Shown one piece after another: positions 11,901-22,825 of a stretch of 64,000 nt of DNA (positions are counted from its first letter, which is position 1; every line of letters starts with the position of its first letter). Below the pieces are notes generated by a model. That model worked only from the letters and a program-made list of their open reading frames with translations, was not told the origin of the DNA and did no database searches. The position numbers and the translations under genes are program-made. Location of the stretch: the NCBI RefSeq assembly GCF_932526225.1, contig NC_064035.1:7749501-7813500 (forward strand), in the 5' to 3' direction. The stretch is from Nematostella vectensis (lineage: Eukaryota > Cnidaria > Anthozoa > Actiniaria > Edwardsiidae).

Positions 11901-14900
11901 AAATTCAAGATTTCTTCTTTGAACAATCATCAGAAGTGGGCTTTCAAAGCAATTGATGTTTACAAGAAATATTGTTTTGTTAATTTGCCTACAGGGTTTG
12001 AACAATCCTTCATTTCCCAAGCTTTATCATACCAAGTGTGTTTGATTAGTTTTATTCGATTTGTTTTATTTGATTGAGAGCAGGACTCATTGTTACCATT
12101 GTTGTGATCTCTAAGATCAGGCAAATTTCCCTGAAAGCCTCGACATCAAAGCCAGTTATTTGGCCTCGTGTTCGAAAGAGGAAAACAGAGTAATACAGAG
12201 TCGTGAGTCTCCAATGGTTTACGGAGGTGGGTTGTAAAAGGTGAAACGGTAAATGCCATCAAGAGTGATTTGATCGCATGTAATATAAGCACATTACTAG
12301 TAATAAACCTTTCCTTAGTTGCTTTTAGTGCGTTCACGTTTTTAGAACAATTTGCGAATCTGTTAGGAGCTTGTAGCATTCAACACAGCAAATGTATAAG
12401 CGAATGTCTTACATAAACTTTAATTGCTGAAAGGAAGTCAATCGGCAACATCCCTCAAAATCTATTGAATGTTGCACCCTGTTATCTGGTTCCTCATGTT
12501 TCTGAAATAAACAGTTCTTGTGATCTATGTTTTCTCAAGGTTCTCATATCATGATTGTTTCATGATTTCTGAAATATTTGAAATAGACATATGTACGGAG
12601 TTATTTCAAAGCTGTGCTCTAAAAGACTAGGGCTGGTTTCTGGCAAACTCTGACATATTGACCTCACACTCATCTAATTCTGGCATCTAATTGGTCTATG
12701 TTAAGCAACATCTACACTCTGGATGGCTTATGGCAACTGAAAGGAATGTGGTTACAGCAGCTGCTTGTGGGGAAGGCGTTCGTGACACTAAGAGTGACTG
12801 CTAAACAGACCCACTGAAATGATCTCACATGCCCATGTATGAATCTTATAAATTTGTGGGAACATACATAGAGGGAAATGACTGCTATCAATCTTATTTT
12901 GAAGGAGACTATTCATCATGTTTACAATATAAGACTATATGTAATATCAAGAATTTTTGGTCCGTGAAGTATTTATACGATATGTTATCCAGCCTGACCC
13001 TTGCTGTAATATAGTTTCAAACATTATCATTTGTTCATCACTTCTTGGTTCATTCATTTGTTCGTCTATTCATTCGTCTGTTTTTTCATTTGTTTGTTTA
13101 TTATGATACTTCATACCAGCTTTTGAACATGTTAGATATTTTTTCTGAAAGTAGCCCCCTCCACCCAGCCCTGATAGATAAGTACCATTACCTATTAATA
13201 TGGTTAGGTACAAGTAGGAGGACATTGTAGACTCACCGACTGAAGCTGTTGCCTTAAAGTATTCCTGTATTCATCAAGATCTTCTAATACCAATGGCTTT
13301 TCAGTGAGTTTCTGATAAGGAATAATAAATTCAAGGGTTCACAACAGGTTTTCCATTAATCAGCACAATAAAGAATGACTACCATACCTGTAGCTCATGA
13401 TCACTTGCGTCAAAGGTAGAGTCTGAGAAGTAAACTTCTGCTATTGTTTCTAAGACCTAACAACAATTTCAAAGATGAAAGTCTATAACATTTAACATTT
13501 CTATCATGAGAGTAAGTAACAATTTACAAGAGAAGAGTCTATAACATTACACATTTATATGGAGTAGGTAACAATTTACGAGATAAGAGTCTATAACATT
13601 TCACATTTCTATCAGATTAAGTAACAATTTACAAGATAAGAGTCTATATGTAGGCACATGACTTTTTTCACCACGAGTAAGTGACAATTTACAAGATAGG
13701 AATGACTTGACATGGGGTTTCTTTTGCACAAAGATGTTTTTCTTTGTGCAAAAGAAAGCCCATGCCAAATCAACCATTACTGTATACACCTTAATGAGGA
13801 CAAGTCATTAAATGATCTTGTAAAAATGTAAAACATTTCAAATATCAGAGAAAATTTAGATATGTGTGACCCACCCCATATCCAATTTTTTTTGGGGAAT
13901 GACCATTCATAAATAGACAGAACTCAAAACCATATTATGCTGTATGTGCAGCTTTGGATCAGCACAATATTAAAAAAAATGTCTGGGTCATAATTTTTCT
14001 TTCCAATATTCTTTTCTTTACAAGTTGGCACTTGATCCCCTCTCCTCTTTCAAACTCTTCCCCGATTTTTGGATTCTTTTTAACTTTACAAGATTCCTTA
14101 GTGCAGTGTCTAAATTAATTTGGAACCCAATGTTTATGTGTCAATATATTATGTAAAGTGAGGTAGGGGTGACCGAATTTTCAAGGTAGTTATAAAAAAA
14201 ACTTCTAACCCCTCGGTGAGTTTCATGTGTTTTTATCAAGAATTTCTCACAAAACCCAAAAACCACTAGCTGTGAGCTTGGACTTCCTGTGGTACAAATA
14301 GACAATTAGATTCTGCAGAGCAGAAGCGTGACTTGTGATTTGGTCTAAATGAATCATCAGGAAAAGTACCTCGTCATTGGTCCGTGGATCATCTTGAAAT
14401 TCTCTGCTGTCATCCTAATGAGAGAACGTGATCAGAAAACACTATAAATACTTGCATATATTTGAAACAAAAGCAAACTTTTATCAAAGATAAACCTATT
14501 TTATCCTGGCGGTAACTGTGTAACCAATCGAGTAAGAAAAATTAGGAGTCAGTACCCTTGCATCGAAAATGCAATAAATATACCCATATCTTGGATTGTT
14601 TCTAAATGTATTTTAGCGCATCATAAGAATAAAAGAATAAACGAGGTGTTGTTAGTAAGTTAATCATTTCGTTTCGTTACAGCCAAATTCGTTGTTGCGC
14701 GACCTCGGCGAATCCAAAATCCATGTCTCGTTTGGGAATAGCGCGTAGTCAGACACAAGCTTTGGGGGCGGTTTGTCTGGTTTTGATTGTTTGGTTTGAT
14801 TGACTATGCGCTATTCCCAAACAAAGAAAGTAATTTTGGATTCTGGCAGGTCGCGCAACAACGAATTTAATTTGGCTATAATAACAATGATATCACTTTT

Positions 14901-15224
14901 CATCTTACCCGAGGAAATTGAGCGTTTACATTCGAGCATACTCGCACCCTCACCTTATAAACTATATCAGAGGAACTCTCAGGGACCTCCCCGTCTGGAA
15001 AATCTTTAGATGAACGCTGAAATGCAAAATAACTTAACTTTTATAAAAAAAAAAAAACATTAGATCGCATTTTATGTTATGATGTGATATTATTGTGCAT
15101 TAAAATAATCAAAATCATATAGAGTTGTATTGATCTCAGATATTCTCAGTAACATCCCACAATAGCTCGGGGTTTTACTTACATCTAAGCCCAGGAGAGA
15201 GCGAAATCGGTTTCGCAGCGCCAT
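2994..15224 (-). CDS. VPS50: VPS50/syndetin (EARP complex subunit), N-terminal part, 12 exons
   Basis: VPS50 is the subunit specific to the EARP tethering complex (with VPS51-53), which recycles endosomal cargo to the plasma membrane and acts in dense-core vesicle maturation. Coding exons on the minus strand are 15224-15183, 15016-14954, 14414-14370, 13456-13388, 13311-13237, 11565-11512, 11433-11363, 10442-10325, 10149-10114, 3862-3780, 3706-3664 and 3092-2994. All joins keep phase and give 266 residues. Family landmarks are [12 protein letters not shown] (55-66), [12 protein letters not shown], an ELQRV coiled segment, [12 protein letters not shown] (180-191) then [18 protein letters not shown], and [20 protein letters not shown] at the end. 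This covers the Vps54-like N-terminal domain. The rest of the protein (well over 900 residues in animals) must lie left of the window. Start choice: the first in-frame ATG, sequence [14 protein letters not shown]. Intron 9 is 6.25 kb of satellite plus transposon. Confidence 0.95.
3876..6718. repeat. 43/44-bp satellite with higher-order structure, left block
   Basis: About 65 tandem copies of a unit built from ACATACAATATAAGTACAAC followed by AAACCAGATATTCTATGCCAAGGG. Variant linkers (CCAAGGG, CTCAGGG, CCCAGGA, CCCATGG, GCGTCATAAAA) recur in fixed order. Near-identical blocks start at 4561, 5127, 5781 and 6347, giving spacings of 566, 654 and 566 bp, i.e. higher-order repeats of about 13 and 15 monomers. 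It lies within VPS50 intron 9 and begins 13 bp from the acceptor of VPS50 exon 10. The array is interrupted at 6718 by a transposon and resumes at 9368. Confidence 0.96.
6719..9367. mobile_element. Tc1/mariner-like non-autonomous fold-back DNA transposon, 2,649 bp
   Basis: The left end is CAGTACCGCTCACGAACAT and the inverted right end is CAGTACCGCTCTCGAACAT. The satellite on both sides shows the pre-insertion site: the left flank ends ...ACAATATA and the right flank begins TAAGTAC, while the intact unit reads ACAATATAAGTAC, so TA is duplicated. CAGT termini with a TA duplication are typical of the Tc1/mariner superfamily (established knowledge). Inside each end are clustered TTCGCGAA palindromes (6748-6846 and 9299-9338), then a shared AAACGGTTTG motif. 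No transposase-like ORF is visible, so it is presumably mobilised in trans. Superfamily assignment is inference from the ends only. Confidence 0.85.
6904..8935. repeat. Fold-back core: tandem units meeting their inverted copy
   Basis: From 6904 to 8018 there are tandem, imperfect units of about 115-140 bp containing AGCGGGAAGCCATTTATTTG, GAGAATTAGTTTGAGGA, AATGCCGATCGCTTGATATT and TTCGAAGATTTTCGAA. From 8019 to about 8935 the same units run in the opposite orientation. The junction is the perfect 20-bp palindrome GGAATGCCGATCGGCATTCC (8009-8028). The arms are about 0.9-1.1 kb. Apparent ORFs here are repeat-derived and not supported as genes. Confidence 0.9.
9368..9795. repeat. 43/44-bp satellite, right block
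   Basis: About nine further copies of the satellite unit follow the transposon, starting exactly at the duplicated TA. The last copy (9740-9795) decays (ACAAATCAAGCAATGTACAA). Together with 3876-6718 this was one array before insertion. Confidence 0.93.
10590..11240. repeat. About 58-bp minisatellite (118-bp dimer) in VPS50 intron 7
   Basis: About 11 diverged copies of a unit around ATGAAAAATAGGCCCATAAA and GTGTAACTGGTGCAA alternate with a related half unit around AATATGTTCATGTATCTGG. The central dimers (10800-11100) are nearly identical and the edges decay. Confidence 0.88.
11719..12810. mobile_element. 1.1-kb TIR DNA transposon, non-autonomous
   Basis: About 73-bp inverted ends: the left end has GTCTGCTTAGCAG, then CGCCTTCCCCACAAG and AACCACATTCCTTTC. 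The right end, read inverted, has GTCTGTTTAGCAG, CGCCTTCCCCACAAG and AACCACATTCCTTTC in the same order. No transposase frame is visible inside. It lies in VPS50 intron 5. The superfamily was not assigned because no clear target duplication could be read. Confidence 0.8.
13470..13692. repeat. About 53-bp tandem repeat in VPS50 intron 3
   Basis: Four imperfect copies of a unit carrying AGTAACAATTTACAAGA and GAGTCTATAACATT lie just upstream (in gene direction) of exon 4. The last copy loses similarity near 13650. Confidence 0.7.
13711..13764. repeat. Short perfect-type hairpin
   Basis: The arm CTTTTGCACAAAGA is followed by a short loop and the complementary TCTTTGTGCAAAAG. With the flanking CATGGG...CCCATG the stem is about 24 bp with one bulge. 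It could be a miniature palindromic element. No small-RNA evidence is available from sequence alone. Confidence 0.75.
14689..14880. mobile_element. About 190-bp palindromic MITE in VPS50 intron 2
   Basis: The left arm carries AGCCAAATTCGTTGTTGCGC, GAATCCAAAAT and TTTGGGAATAGCGC. The right arm is the inverted equivalent (GCGCTATTCCCAAA, ATTTTGGATTC, GCGCAACAACGAA). Arms of about 85 bp flank a GT-rich loop. There is no coding capacity. Confidence 0.82.
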
Positions 15225-15228
15225 AATC

Positions 15229-15264
15229 TTAGCTCATTTTCGGAGTTCTATCATTCACCGCCAT
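15229..15264 (-). promoter_or_regulatory. VPS50 leader: 11-codon uORF and YY1/TISU-like motif
   Basis: Reading the minus strand, CCAAAATGGCGG (15269-15258) matches the YY1/TISU-type core around an ATG. That ATG (15264-15262) opens an 11-codon frame ending in TAA at 15231-15229, five bases before the VPS50 start codon and in a different frame. If transcription starts upstream of it, it would act as an upstream ORF. If transcription starts inside it, it is only a promoter element. The transcription start is not known. Confidence 0.4.
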
Positions 15265-15805
15265 TTTGGGTTGTGATCAGGTAACCACGCAAATGTTACG
15301 AACGAGTAGGCCTAAGCTCCCTTCCCCCTCCCCCATAGCTGTCAACCCAACTTAGACAAATCTTTGAAATCGGTGAAATAAAGTAGATATGTGTAAAAAA
15401 CTCAAGAGAGCTAATGCAAGTGGATACAGCAAATGTATAAATATTCTCACAAAATTAGGCTTGTGATGAGGTCCAAAATCTTGTGACATCTGCCTAATGT
15501 GGGTGAGTTGACAACTATGCTTTCCCCTCCAAAAAATATTGATTCTTCTCGATTCTGAAGAGGGGCAGAATTTGTCTGTTCGCACGCTACGGGGTAAAGC
15601 AGCTCAGATTACGAACATAAGATATCCGGTTTCCACAAAACAAGACACATTTCAGCCAATTTAGAGAGAATTTCAACTCAAAATATAATAAAAAGAAAAT
15701 TGGAAAAGCAAAAAAAAAAAAACAGATGACCCATGTATTTTTTCTTTGTACTTAAGTTATATATTGTGCCAAAATATGAGAATAAAAATTTAAAAAATGG
15801 AAAGA

Positions 15806-15824
15806 GGGGGGGGGGGGGGGGGGG
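15806..15824. repeat. Homopolymer G tract, 19 bases
   Basis: An uninterrupted run of 19 G on the plus strand. It is probably length-variable and prone to sequencing error. Confidence 0.9.
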
Positions 15825-16629
15825 TAGTGTCACCTAGTGTCACCAAAGGGATTTTCTTGGACTTTTATTTAAGTTGATAAGAAAATCTTGGGGGCAGACC
15901 ATAAGGAAGAAATGGGTGTGGGTGGGGTGGCTTTGTCATGTATGCTTTCTTTAATGTTTTATGTTTTCTGCATTACGATTTCTCTTTGGTTTTGGTATAC
16001 GTTTTTTATAGGTGTTGTTTCAATGTGTATAAATTTTATTGTTCTTCGCCTACTCCACCCCTCCTGCTAACACTTTTCTAATAATCCGTCCCTTACACAT
16101 AGTTTAGTCATGATCCCACAAAAAAACGTAACACATCATTTTTATTATTGGACTTCTAGCTTTAATTCATACAAGACACAACAGTGTGTGTTAACTGAGA
16201 CTACTATATCATAGAATTTAGCAAATTCTAATATCAGTCATTGCCACACCCATATAACTTCCATAAATGCTTGAATAAGCGCCTCCCCAAATGTGGGCCT
16301 TACCGAATAAGTGCCTTGCCTAAAATATGATAAGGATAAATGTGAATAAGTGCCTGCAGATGAATAAGCAGCTCTGATGAATAGGGAGATTGAACATTAC
16401 ATGGGGGATAAAACACATTAGCAAATTTCGTAGTTAACTGCTTCTATAGAGGATCATAGCATTTTGCAATTGTTTCTCAGAAATAAAAATATTGCAAGTA
16501 TGATGGTTGGGTTTTGCAATTATGTTTTTGATATAGCTGCAAAATATAGAAGTTAACTTCTTTTTACCAAGGTTGGGTTTTGCAATTATTCTGTAAGTAG
16601 GATTTAGCAATTATGTCATAAACATAATT

Positions 16630-17604
16630 ACTGGGATACCTGTGGTAGCCCAGTCATAAAATGCAACTGTTTTTTTTTTCTGTCGTCTCGCGATTTGCAC
16701 AATGCAATTCCCAAGAGCTTAATCTATTTTGAAGTGGAAGTAGTTTGTAACAATTAATAGAAATCGTCTCCTACAAATCACTTTGTCGATGAATCTGCTA
16801 CTTTACATGAACTTTATTTTCTTACTATAAAATATCTTGATCTCTCTCATTGAATCTCATCATTTTAACCATGTCGATTTTAATAAAGTACAGCATAGGT
16901 GTTGTAAGTCATCTAAGTGAAAAATATTTGGTACTTTGGTGCTTCCTTTAGATAAGCTTAAGTTTTATTATTTCCCTGAAATACCTTTATCCCTCATTGA
17001 ATGTCATTTTATTTTCATGGAACATTTTCAATAAAATCTAGAGATTTGTAATATTTTTGTAGTGTTGTTTATCTTGAAAATATGTGTATGCTCTATAAAT
17101 TTCAATCAAGTCTGGATATTCTATAGCCCTCTCATTTGACTTCAAAATAAATAATTGTATTTGTTTACTTGTAACTTACATAAATAAAATAATATATTTC
17201 AATAAAATTATATTGTTTATACAATAGGACTTACTTTGGGTGTTAAAATAAATTTACCCCTAAGTGATAGCACATTGAGGGCAGTGAACCAAAGTTAAGA
17301 AATAACAATTTTTAAACACACTCTCAGCTTTCCTTAATCTTATTTCGATGCTAACTCTGATGTGGGGATAGTATTTGAAGATGGGACAATCAGCCCTGTC
17401 TACTCTCATGGAGCACACCTCGAGTCCACCCCACACCTGAAGAGATGATGCTCTTACCTTTTTTTGCCCCAATCAGTGTTGTGATATGGCATTTACAATA
17501 AAAAACAAGATTATATATATATTTTTTTATTATATCCAAAGTAGGCAGTAAAATCTTTGTCATACAGGTCACACAAACAAGTTGCAGATCTCAGGTATCC
17601 CAGT
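16630..17604. mobile_element. Possible decayed TIR element, about 975 bp
   Basis: ACTGGGATACCTG at 16630 is matched by its exact complement CAGGTATCCCAGT ending at 17604, and a TGCAACT motif follows inside each end. The interior has degenerate tandem segments (CTCTCATTGAATCTCAT, CCCTCATTGAATGTCAT). Only 13 bp of the ends are exact, so chance pairing is not excluded. Confidence 0.4.
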
Positions 17605-18092
17605 CAACCCTGTGCGCAGGGTCTAGTTGCAAAGTAAACCTTGATATATAGAACGATTCTATATTTGCTATATTTTTTTTTATTCAGAGAAACAAAATTG
17701 CGAAAAGTTACCATTCTCTATATGCAAAATTTGCACACACATAAGATGGGAAGTAAAAATATGGGCAGTACCACATGCCAAAAAATGCTATAACAATTTA
17801 ATCAGGTTTTGTTATGGTCCTGGGAGGATTTTTACTTCTGTATATGTTGTAAAAGAGCACTTTTTGTCCAGAGATAAAGAATTAAAAATTAAGCACCTCT
17901 AACATATAAGTGTCTCCACCATACAAGTGGCTCATGTGGTGCAACTGAAAAAAATACGGTAAGGTAACCTGAGAAACACTGCAATACACAGCATCTTACA
18001 TGATCAGTGTCCCTTACCCCAGAGCTTTCTTTTTTGTGTATTCAATATTAAAATGACTTCCTTTAGGCTCAATGATTTCACCATTTGTGTTA

Positions 18093-21000
18093 TCAGCGAG
18101 TGTTCAGCTCATTTTCTCTGGCTATTATGTTGTGTATATGCTCTGTGATGGTGTCTATTGGGTTGGCTTGATATGCTGGATGCTTAACCACCTGCTGAAA
18201 CTGTTTAATATCAGCCAATCTGCAAAATAAAGAAACAATAGGTGCCTATGCTCAATTTATAAGCAATAATTGTAATAACTTCTACCAGTTATACTGGTAG
18301 AGCAGGGTCGTATCAGGGGGTGGGGCACTGGGGGCTTTTAAAAGTTATAAGGAAATTACCAGTAGGATAGTGGCTGTAACCATCTAATATTTTCTTAAGG
18401 TTTTTGTATTGTGCCCCCACCCAATATTTCGAGGCCTGCTACGGCTCTGAAGAGTGAGCCTCCAGGTCAAGTGCCCCATTCAAATATTTTTAATAAGCAT
18501 GTTCATTGAGGGTGGTCATTGCCAGAGAGTTTTTTACGTCCCCAGTGGTTCTAATACGTTCATTCAAACCAGGCTAGTGTAGTGCATTTTGAAAAACCCG
18601 AAAAATTAACTAACAACTAACTAACACACTCAAGACTGAAATATTTATGATAGGTTCAAATGACAGACAGATTTATGTGGGCCCATCCTACAGTATCTAT
18701 GTTAATACTTACTGAGATTTTAACCTAGACTTCTTTCTCCGCTTCATAGTCTTTTCATTACAGTTGCTAAAAGAAGAAAAACAACATTTATTAATATTTC
18801 ATGTGCAACTGTGCTGATAATGCCATATCCAGTTATACACCTACAGTTGAAGCTCTCGTAAGCGACCACCTTGGGAACTGAGAATTGTGATCGTTAACGG
18901 AGTTGGTCTTTTACAAGAGCTTGCTCGCTTACTGGAGCTTAAATAAAATGAAATCTAAAAGCTACCGTGACTATAACAACGCAATATTTTGGTTTATTGC
19001 TTGATTTTAAAACTAGGTATCTGACTTATCAAGAGAGTAAGTTGTTTTATTTAATAGCAATTAATTCTATGCAAAGTAGCTTGTTATGCTCGTTTATATC
19101 GACGACTTAAGCTTTTCATCATAAGAATATCTTCTGCATCTACAACAATCGCATGGCGTCTTTTGTTAGCTGATTTCTAAAGCGTGCAACAAACAAGTGG
19201 ATAGCTATTGTAACTGGAAAAAGGATAAATCATGGAGCTGGCAACGAACTAGAGATTCCTCGCATTTACGTATTTTCGGGAGACAAAAAAAATGTTGATC
19301 TCATGGTTGAAATTGAAGTAAGAAAATTGAAATTATAAAATTCTTTAATTCGTTAATAGAGCTGGTCGCACAGATAAGTTGGTCGCTTACGAGAGCTTAG
19401 AATTACAGAGTTTGTGTGACAATTCAATCGGTGATTCATGATCGTGGTCTTATTGGGGCTGGTCACTTACCAGAGCTGTCGCTCAGAGAGCTTCGACTGT
19501 ATTTCAATAAAGGTTGTCAGTCAAATGGCAATTGGTAAATGGCAGTTCTGTGACTGAAACTAACCATGCATCTCGAAGAATATGGATAAATCAAAACATT
19601 TATCCATTAAAGGTTACCAATGCTTGGCTCTGACATTGCTGGACTTTATTTAACACCTTTAATTTTATGAATAATTAGTACACATAAGCAATTTGCCATT
19701 TGCCATTTGCACTGACAACCTTTATTGAAATACAGTTCAGTTATATACAAATACAATTCATTGTGTGGTCTGTTTATGTAAAAGGGACCAGAACTTCAAA
19801 CACAGCACATTACACGAACATACACACATGTATGCCATCACACATACTGCACCTCCTCTGTGACTTTGAATTTTGCCCTTCTTGATTAGTTGCTGCTGCC
19901 AAGCGGATTACAGGCAAGGATGACAGTAATGGTTCAATATCCCCAACAATGGCAGTTTGAGCTCGTTTTTCGGCTTTCTTTATACTTTCCTCAACAAGCT
20001 TACCAGCATGAAGCTCTGCAAAACACAATAAAGACATATTATATAGCCTGCTAGCTGGCTCTCCGGAAGAATCGGGATTCCTGTGAAGAGGGAAAGGAGA
20101 AAGGAGAGCCGTCAGCAAGACCCTATGTTTTTGCATTCCACCACTTTAACACTTGACGTCTACTGTCAAATGAAAGTGTCAGGAACTGTCAAATTGACCA
20201 ATCACAGCCGTCCAAAGAGGAAAAAAAATGGCCAAGTGCAACAAGTGGCCGATCAAAGTACTCAATTGATCTGTGAACCTGTGAATTGGATAAATACTCG
20301 CACATTACAAATAGAGCGTATTTACAAATAGAGAAAATGTAAAGTAAACACACAGGAATTATAAGCACTCCCCCACGCAAGTTAACAACCTCAGTCAAAT
20401 TTGGAGGGTGGGATTCCGAGTGAAATACGGAATTTTAAAAAAAGTTCCAAGCTATAATTTGACAAAACATATTTAGCGCCAGAAAGAAATCCTCATTTAC
20501 TGCAAAATATCAAGACATATGAAGGTTGTCTCATCAACAACGATCGCACATAGATTTCGGAACAGGGAGGTCGCTTCAGCGCTGACCTTAACTTGGAGGC
20601 TTACACTGCACTTTTTCAGCTGAAGCAAATACCATTTGCTCCTTGGCATAACAGTGATTCCCTAATGTAAGACCTATTACAAAGGCAGACTTGTTTCTGA
20701 GGCTTTCTGTCACTTTGATCTGGTCGCATATCAACCCTAAGAGCGAACAAATTACTAAAATTTTCGGCCTTTTACGGCCAGACTCGAAGCTCATGGCACT
20801 AACAAATGTTTGGTAATAAATAAAGCTTTTACCAAACCCAGTTGATAAAATTCCTAGGGAGCAGAGACTCTATAGCATACTTTTTCTAATTATTGCGATC
20901 TGGTCGCATATCAACCCTAAGAGCGAACAAATTACTAAAAATTTCGGCCTTCTACGGCCAGACTCGAAGCTCATGGCACTAACAAATGTTTGGTAATAAA

Positions 21001-22513
21001 TAAAGCTTTTACCAAACCCAGTTGATAAAATTCCTAGGGAGCAGAGACTCTATAGCATACTTTTTCTAATTATTGCGATCTTTAAGGCTTAAAAGTGGTT
21101 CTGAAATAGATGCGGAGTGCACAGTTGAAGGACGAGCCTAGGCCTATATTAGATTTTGCCACCTTATTTGATGACCTGCCGAAATTAGCTTATCAGCGTG
21201 CTCTGTTTGTCAGCGAACAGAGAACATGTAAAAGCATGGGGTCTTGCTGCCTGCTCTCTTTTTCCCTCCTCTCGCCACAGAAATCCCGAATCTCCGGTGA
21301 GCCGGCTAGCAGGCTACATACATATTCTATTAAAATTACAGTATGTTCAGAAGTGGATCTATGGGGAGGGTTTAGGGGGTTTAACCCCCACCCCCTAAAA
21401 AAGCTAGATCCGCCCCTGATGTTTGTGCTGGTTATTACGTGTGGCCATGATCTACTATTATCTAGCTTAAATAGGATGATAATATAAAATTACCTAAATA
21501 CACTATAACATTATAAAAGAGGAATAGCCCCAGGGGAGGGGGGTTCTTCAGGATTAAAGAGATACTGTAGGGATGCTCGTCAGGAATTTCAAATATACCC
21601 CTAAAAATACCTGCACGACCAAAAATTGAAACTCTAAAAAATACCTCAGTACCCCATAAACTACCTGAGGCGATTTTAACAAGCATCTCTCTATTAGGTT
21701 GACATGAGAAGAACCCCCCCTCCCCCCTGGGGGAATAGCATACTTTTTAAAAACTGCACATGTCTTTCTTTTCTCTTATCTGTCTTGGACACCTTCTGAG
21801 GTTTAGTGGAATTTGCAACACCAGATTTTTCTTCTTCCCTTTTTGAAGTGTCAACTGCAGCGAAGAGCCCAGAAGTAGGGAATATGGACGGCAAGGATGA
21901 CTGAAGAAATGCACAAAGTGATGAATTCACAAATGCTCCATTTAAATATTTGTGTGAGGAAGGGTCAAGGGTGTACAAAGATTAAGCAACAACTTCAGTT
22001 CATGACAATTTTTTTGTCTGTTACAGACTGTGATATTACAGTTTTTCACAAATTCAGAAAAAAAACATGAAAATCTTTATGTGATTAAGAACATAATAAA
22101 AGTCTTTATGGTTTCAATTTTCTCATTCTTCTACATTAGGTGACCATGAAGGCTATGGAACATCTCATGTAAACAACAGAATCCAAGATGGCCGACAAAA
22201 TAACATTTTCATCTTTGAATTTCGGGATGTTGCCGTGCTTGATTTTGGTAGACTTTAGATTTTTTAGTATGTTATTAGTCTTATCATTAGTCATATGTGT
22301 TAAAAGTTGTTTTTTTCCAGGTCAAATTACCGGTACTGGACTACAATGGCTGCTACACGTGGAGGCCTTTGTAATTTCAAAATAAGCACTAAAACTACGA
22401 TACTACTTAGATCATACCTCATTGGCCTGTAAGGGGTCCTTCTTAAGATTATCTTGTCCAAATTTAACAGCTTTTAAGTGCAGTTTTTGACGGCTTTTCT
22501 TTACCTTTCCCAT
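18093..22513 (-). CDS. SLX9: SLX9/FAM207A ribosome biogenesis protein, 5 exons, 198 aa
   Basis: SLX9-family proteins associate with small-subunit precursors and help pre-40S maturation and export (yeast Slx9; human FAM207A/SLX9). Exons on the minus strand are 22513-22418, 21900-21744, 20015-19853, 18766-18713 and 18219-18093. Phases match at all four joins. Landmarks: MGKVKKSRQKLHLKAV at the start, the basic helix KTDKRKERHVQFLKK (about 72-86), KAEKRAQTAIVGDIEPLLSS (about 97-116) aligning with the family's conserved VGDLHPL-type segment, and a C-terminal IKQFQQVVKHPAYQANPI block. Length is close to human (about 230 aa). The donor after exon 3 (GAGGTGCAG) is weak, but the alternative GTATGT donor 4 bases on would give an immediate stop. 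Introns 2 and 3 carry TIR elements. Confidence 0.9.
18302..18447. mobile_element. Short GC-ended repeat, MITE-like, in SLX9 intron 4
   Basis: GGGGGTGGGGCAC near the left is inverted against GTGCCCCCACCC near the right. The outer ends are GCAGGGTCGTATCAGG and GAGGCCTGCTACGGCTCTG. A related single end occurs at 23655-23700 (GTGCCCCCCTCCCCCAG, CTGCTACGGCT). Confidence 0.55.
18844..19499. mobile_element. Tc1/mariner-like MITE with TA duplication, 656 bp
   Basis: The left end is TA|CAGTTGAAGCTCTCGTAAGC. The right end, read inverted, is TA|CAGTCGAAGCTCTCTGAGCG. TA stands at 18842-18843 and 19500-19501. Internal degenerate copies of the end motif occur (GTAAGCGACC, GGTCGCTTACGAGAGCTT). No transposase frame. 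It lies in SLX9 intron 3. Confidence 0.8.
19500..19732. mobile_element. MITE, family with ATTTCAATAAAGG ends
   Basis: The left end TATTTCAATAAAGGTTGTCA is matched inverted by TGACAACCTTTATTGAAATA. Inside each end is a CAAATGGCAA-type subterminal motif. It abuts the preceding TA-flanked MITE with shared bases. Relatives are a single end at 33764-33835 and a full diverged copy at 39541-39764. Confidence 0.85.
20040..21320. mobile_element. 1.28-kb TIR element in SLX9 intron 2
   Basis: About 85-bp inverted ends: the left end has TATATAGCCTGCTAGCTGGC, AATCGGGATTCCTGTG and CAGCAAGACCC. The right end, read inverted, has TATGTAGCCTGCTAGCCGGC, ATTCGGGATTTCTGTG and CAGCAAGACCC. CATAT occurs on both flanks (20035-20039 and 21321-21325), a possible 5-bp target duplication. 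The interior includes the 180-bp duplication. No transposase was recognised. Confidence 0.8.
20717..21076. repeat. Tandem duplication of 180 bp, nearly identical
   Basis: The copy starting GATCTGGTCGCATATCAACC at 20717 is repeated at 20897 with only two or so base differences (e.g. AAAATTTTC versus AAAAATTTC). The near-identity suggests a recent duplication. It lies inside the TIR element at 20040-21320. Confidence 0.95.
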
Positions 22514-22825
22514 TTTAGAGCATTTGATCCAAGTTACCGGGTCACCGGCCCTGCACAGGTAACCCACGCACTCTAGAAGCAGAGAAGTAACAACTCGAAT
22601 CAAAATATGACACATGGGAAAAATACCAGTGCGCTTCCAGAAATAAAAGAAGGGACATATAATCTGTTTCATTTCTTTGAAAGTATACCTTCTAGCGAGG
22701 TGGAGTGGGGGGAGGGGTAGTAAAAAGGTATAAGAAAATTGTCGAGGAACTTAGAAAATTAATCAAATGATCGCGAATTGAAGGATGATTGAGTAAGAAA
22801 AACGCGACACTTCTTTTTTTAGTAC

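Larger units (their letters stand above)
15265..18092. other. Intergenic: VPS50 5' side to SLX9 3' end, no gene seen
   Basis: AT-rich sequence with no supported exon on either strand. It holds the VPS50 promoter side (15265-15600), a 19-base G tract (15806-15824), sequence resembling a dispersed GAATAAGCGCC-type repeat (16270-16340; a similar piece lies at 47826-48050), a possible TIR element (16630-17604) and the SLX9 3' UTR near 18000. Confidence 0.6.

Noticed and set aside
22188..22385. 65-codon plus-strand ORF with ATGGCCGAC start and hydrophobic body in SLX9 intron 1
   Set aside because: No partner exon or family match, lies antisense in an intron, and the start resembles repeat-borne AAGATGGC motifs.
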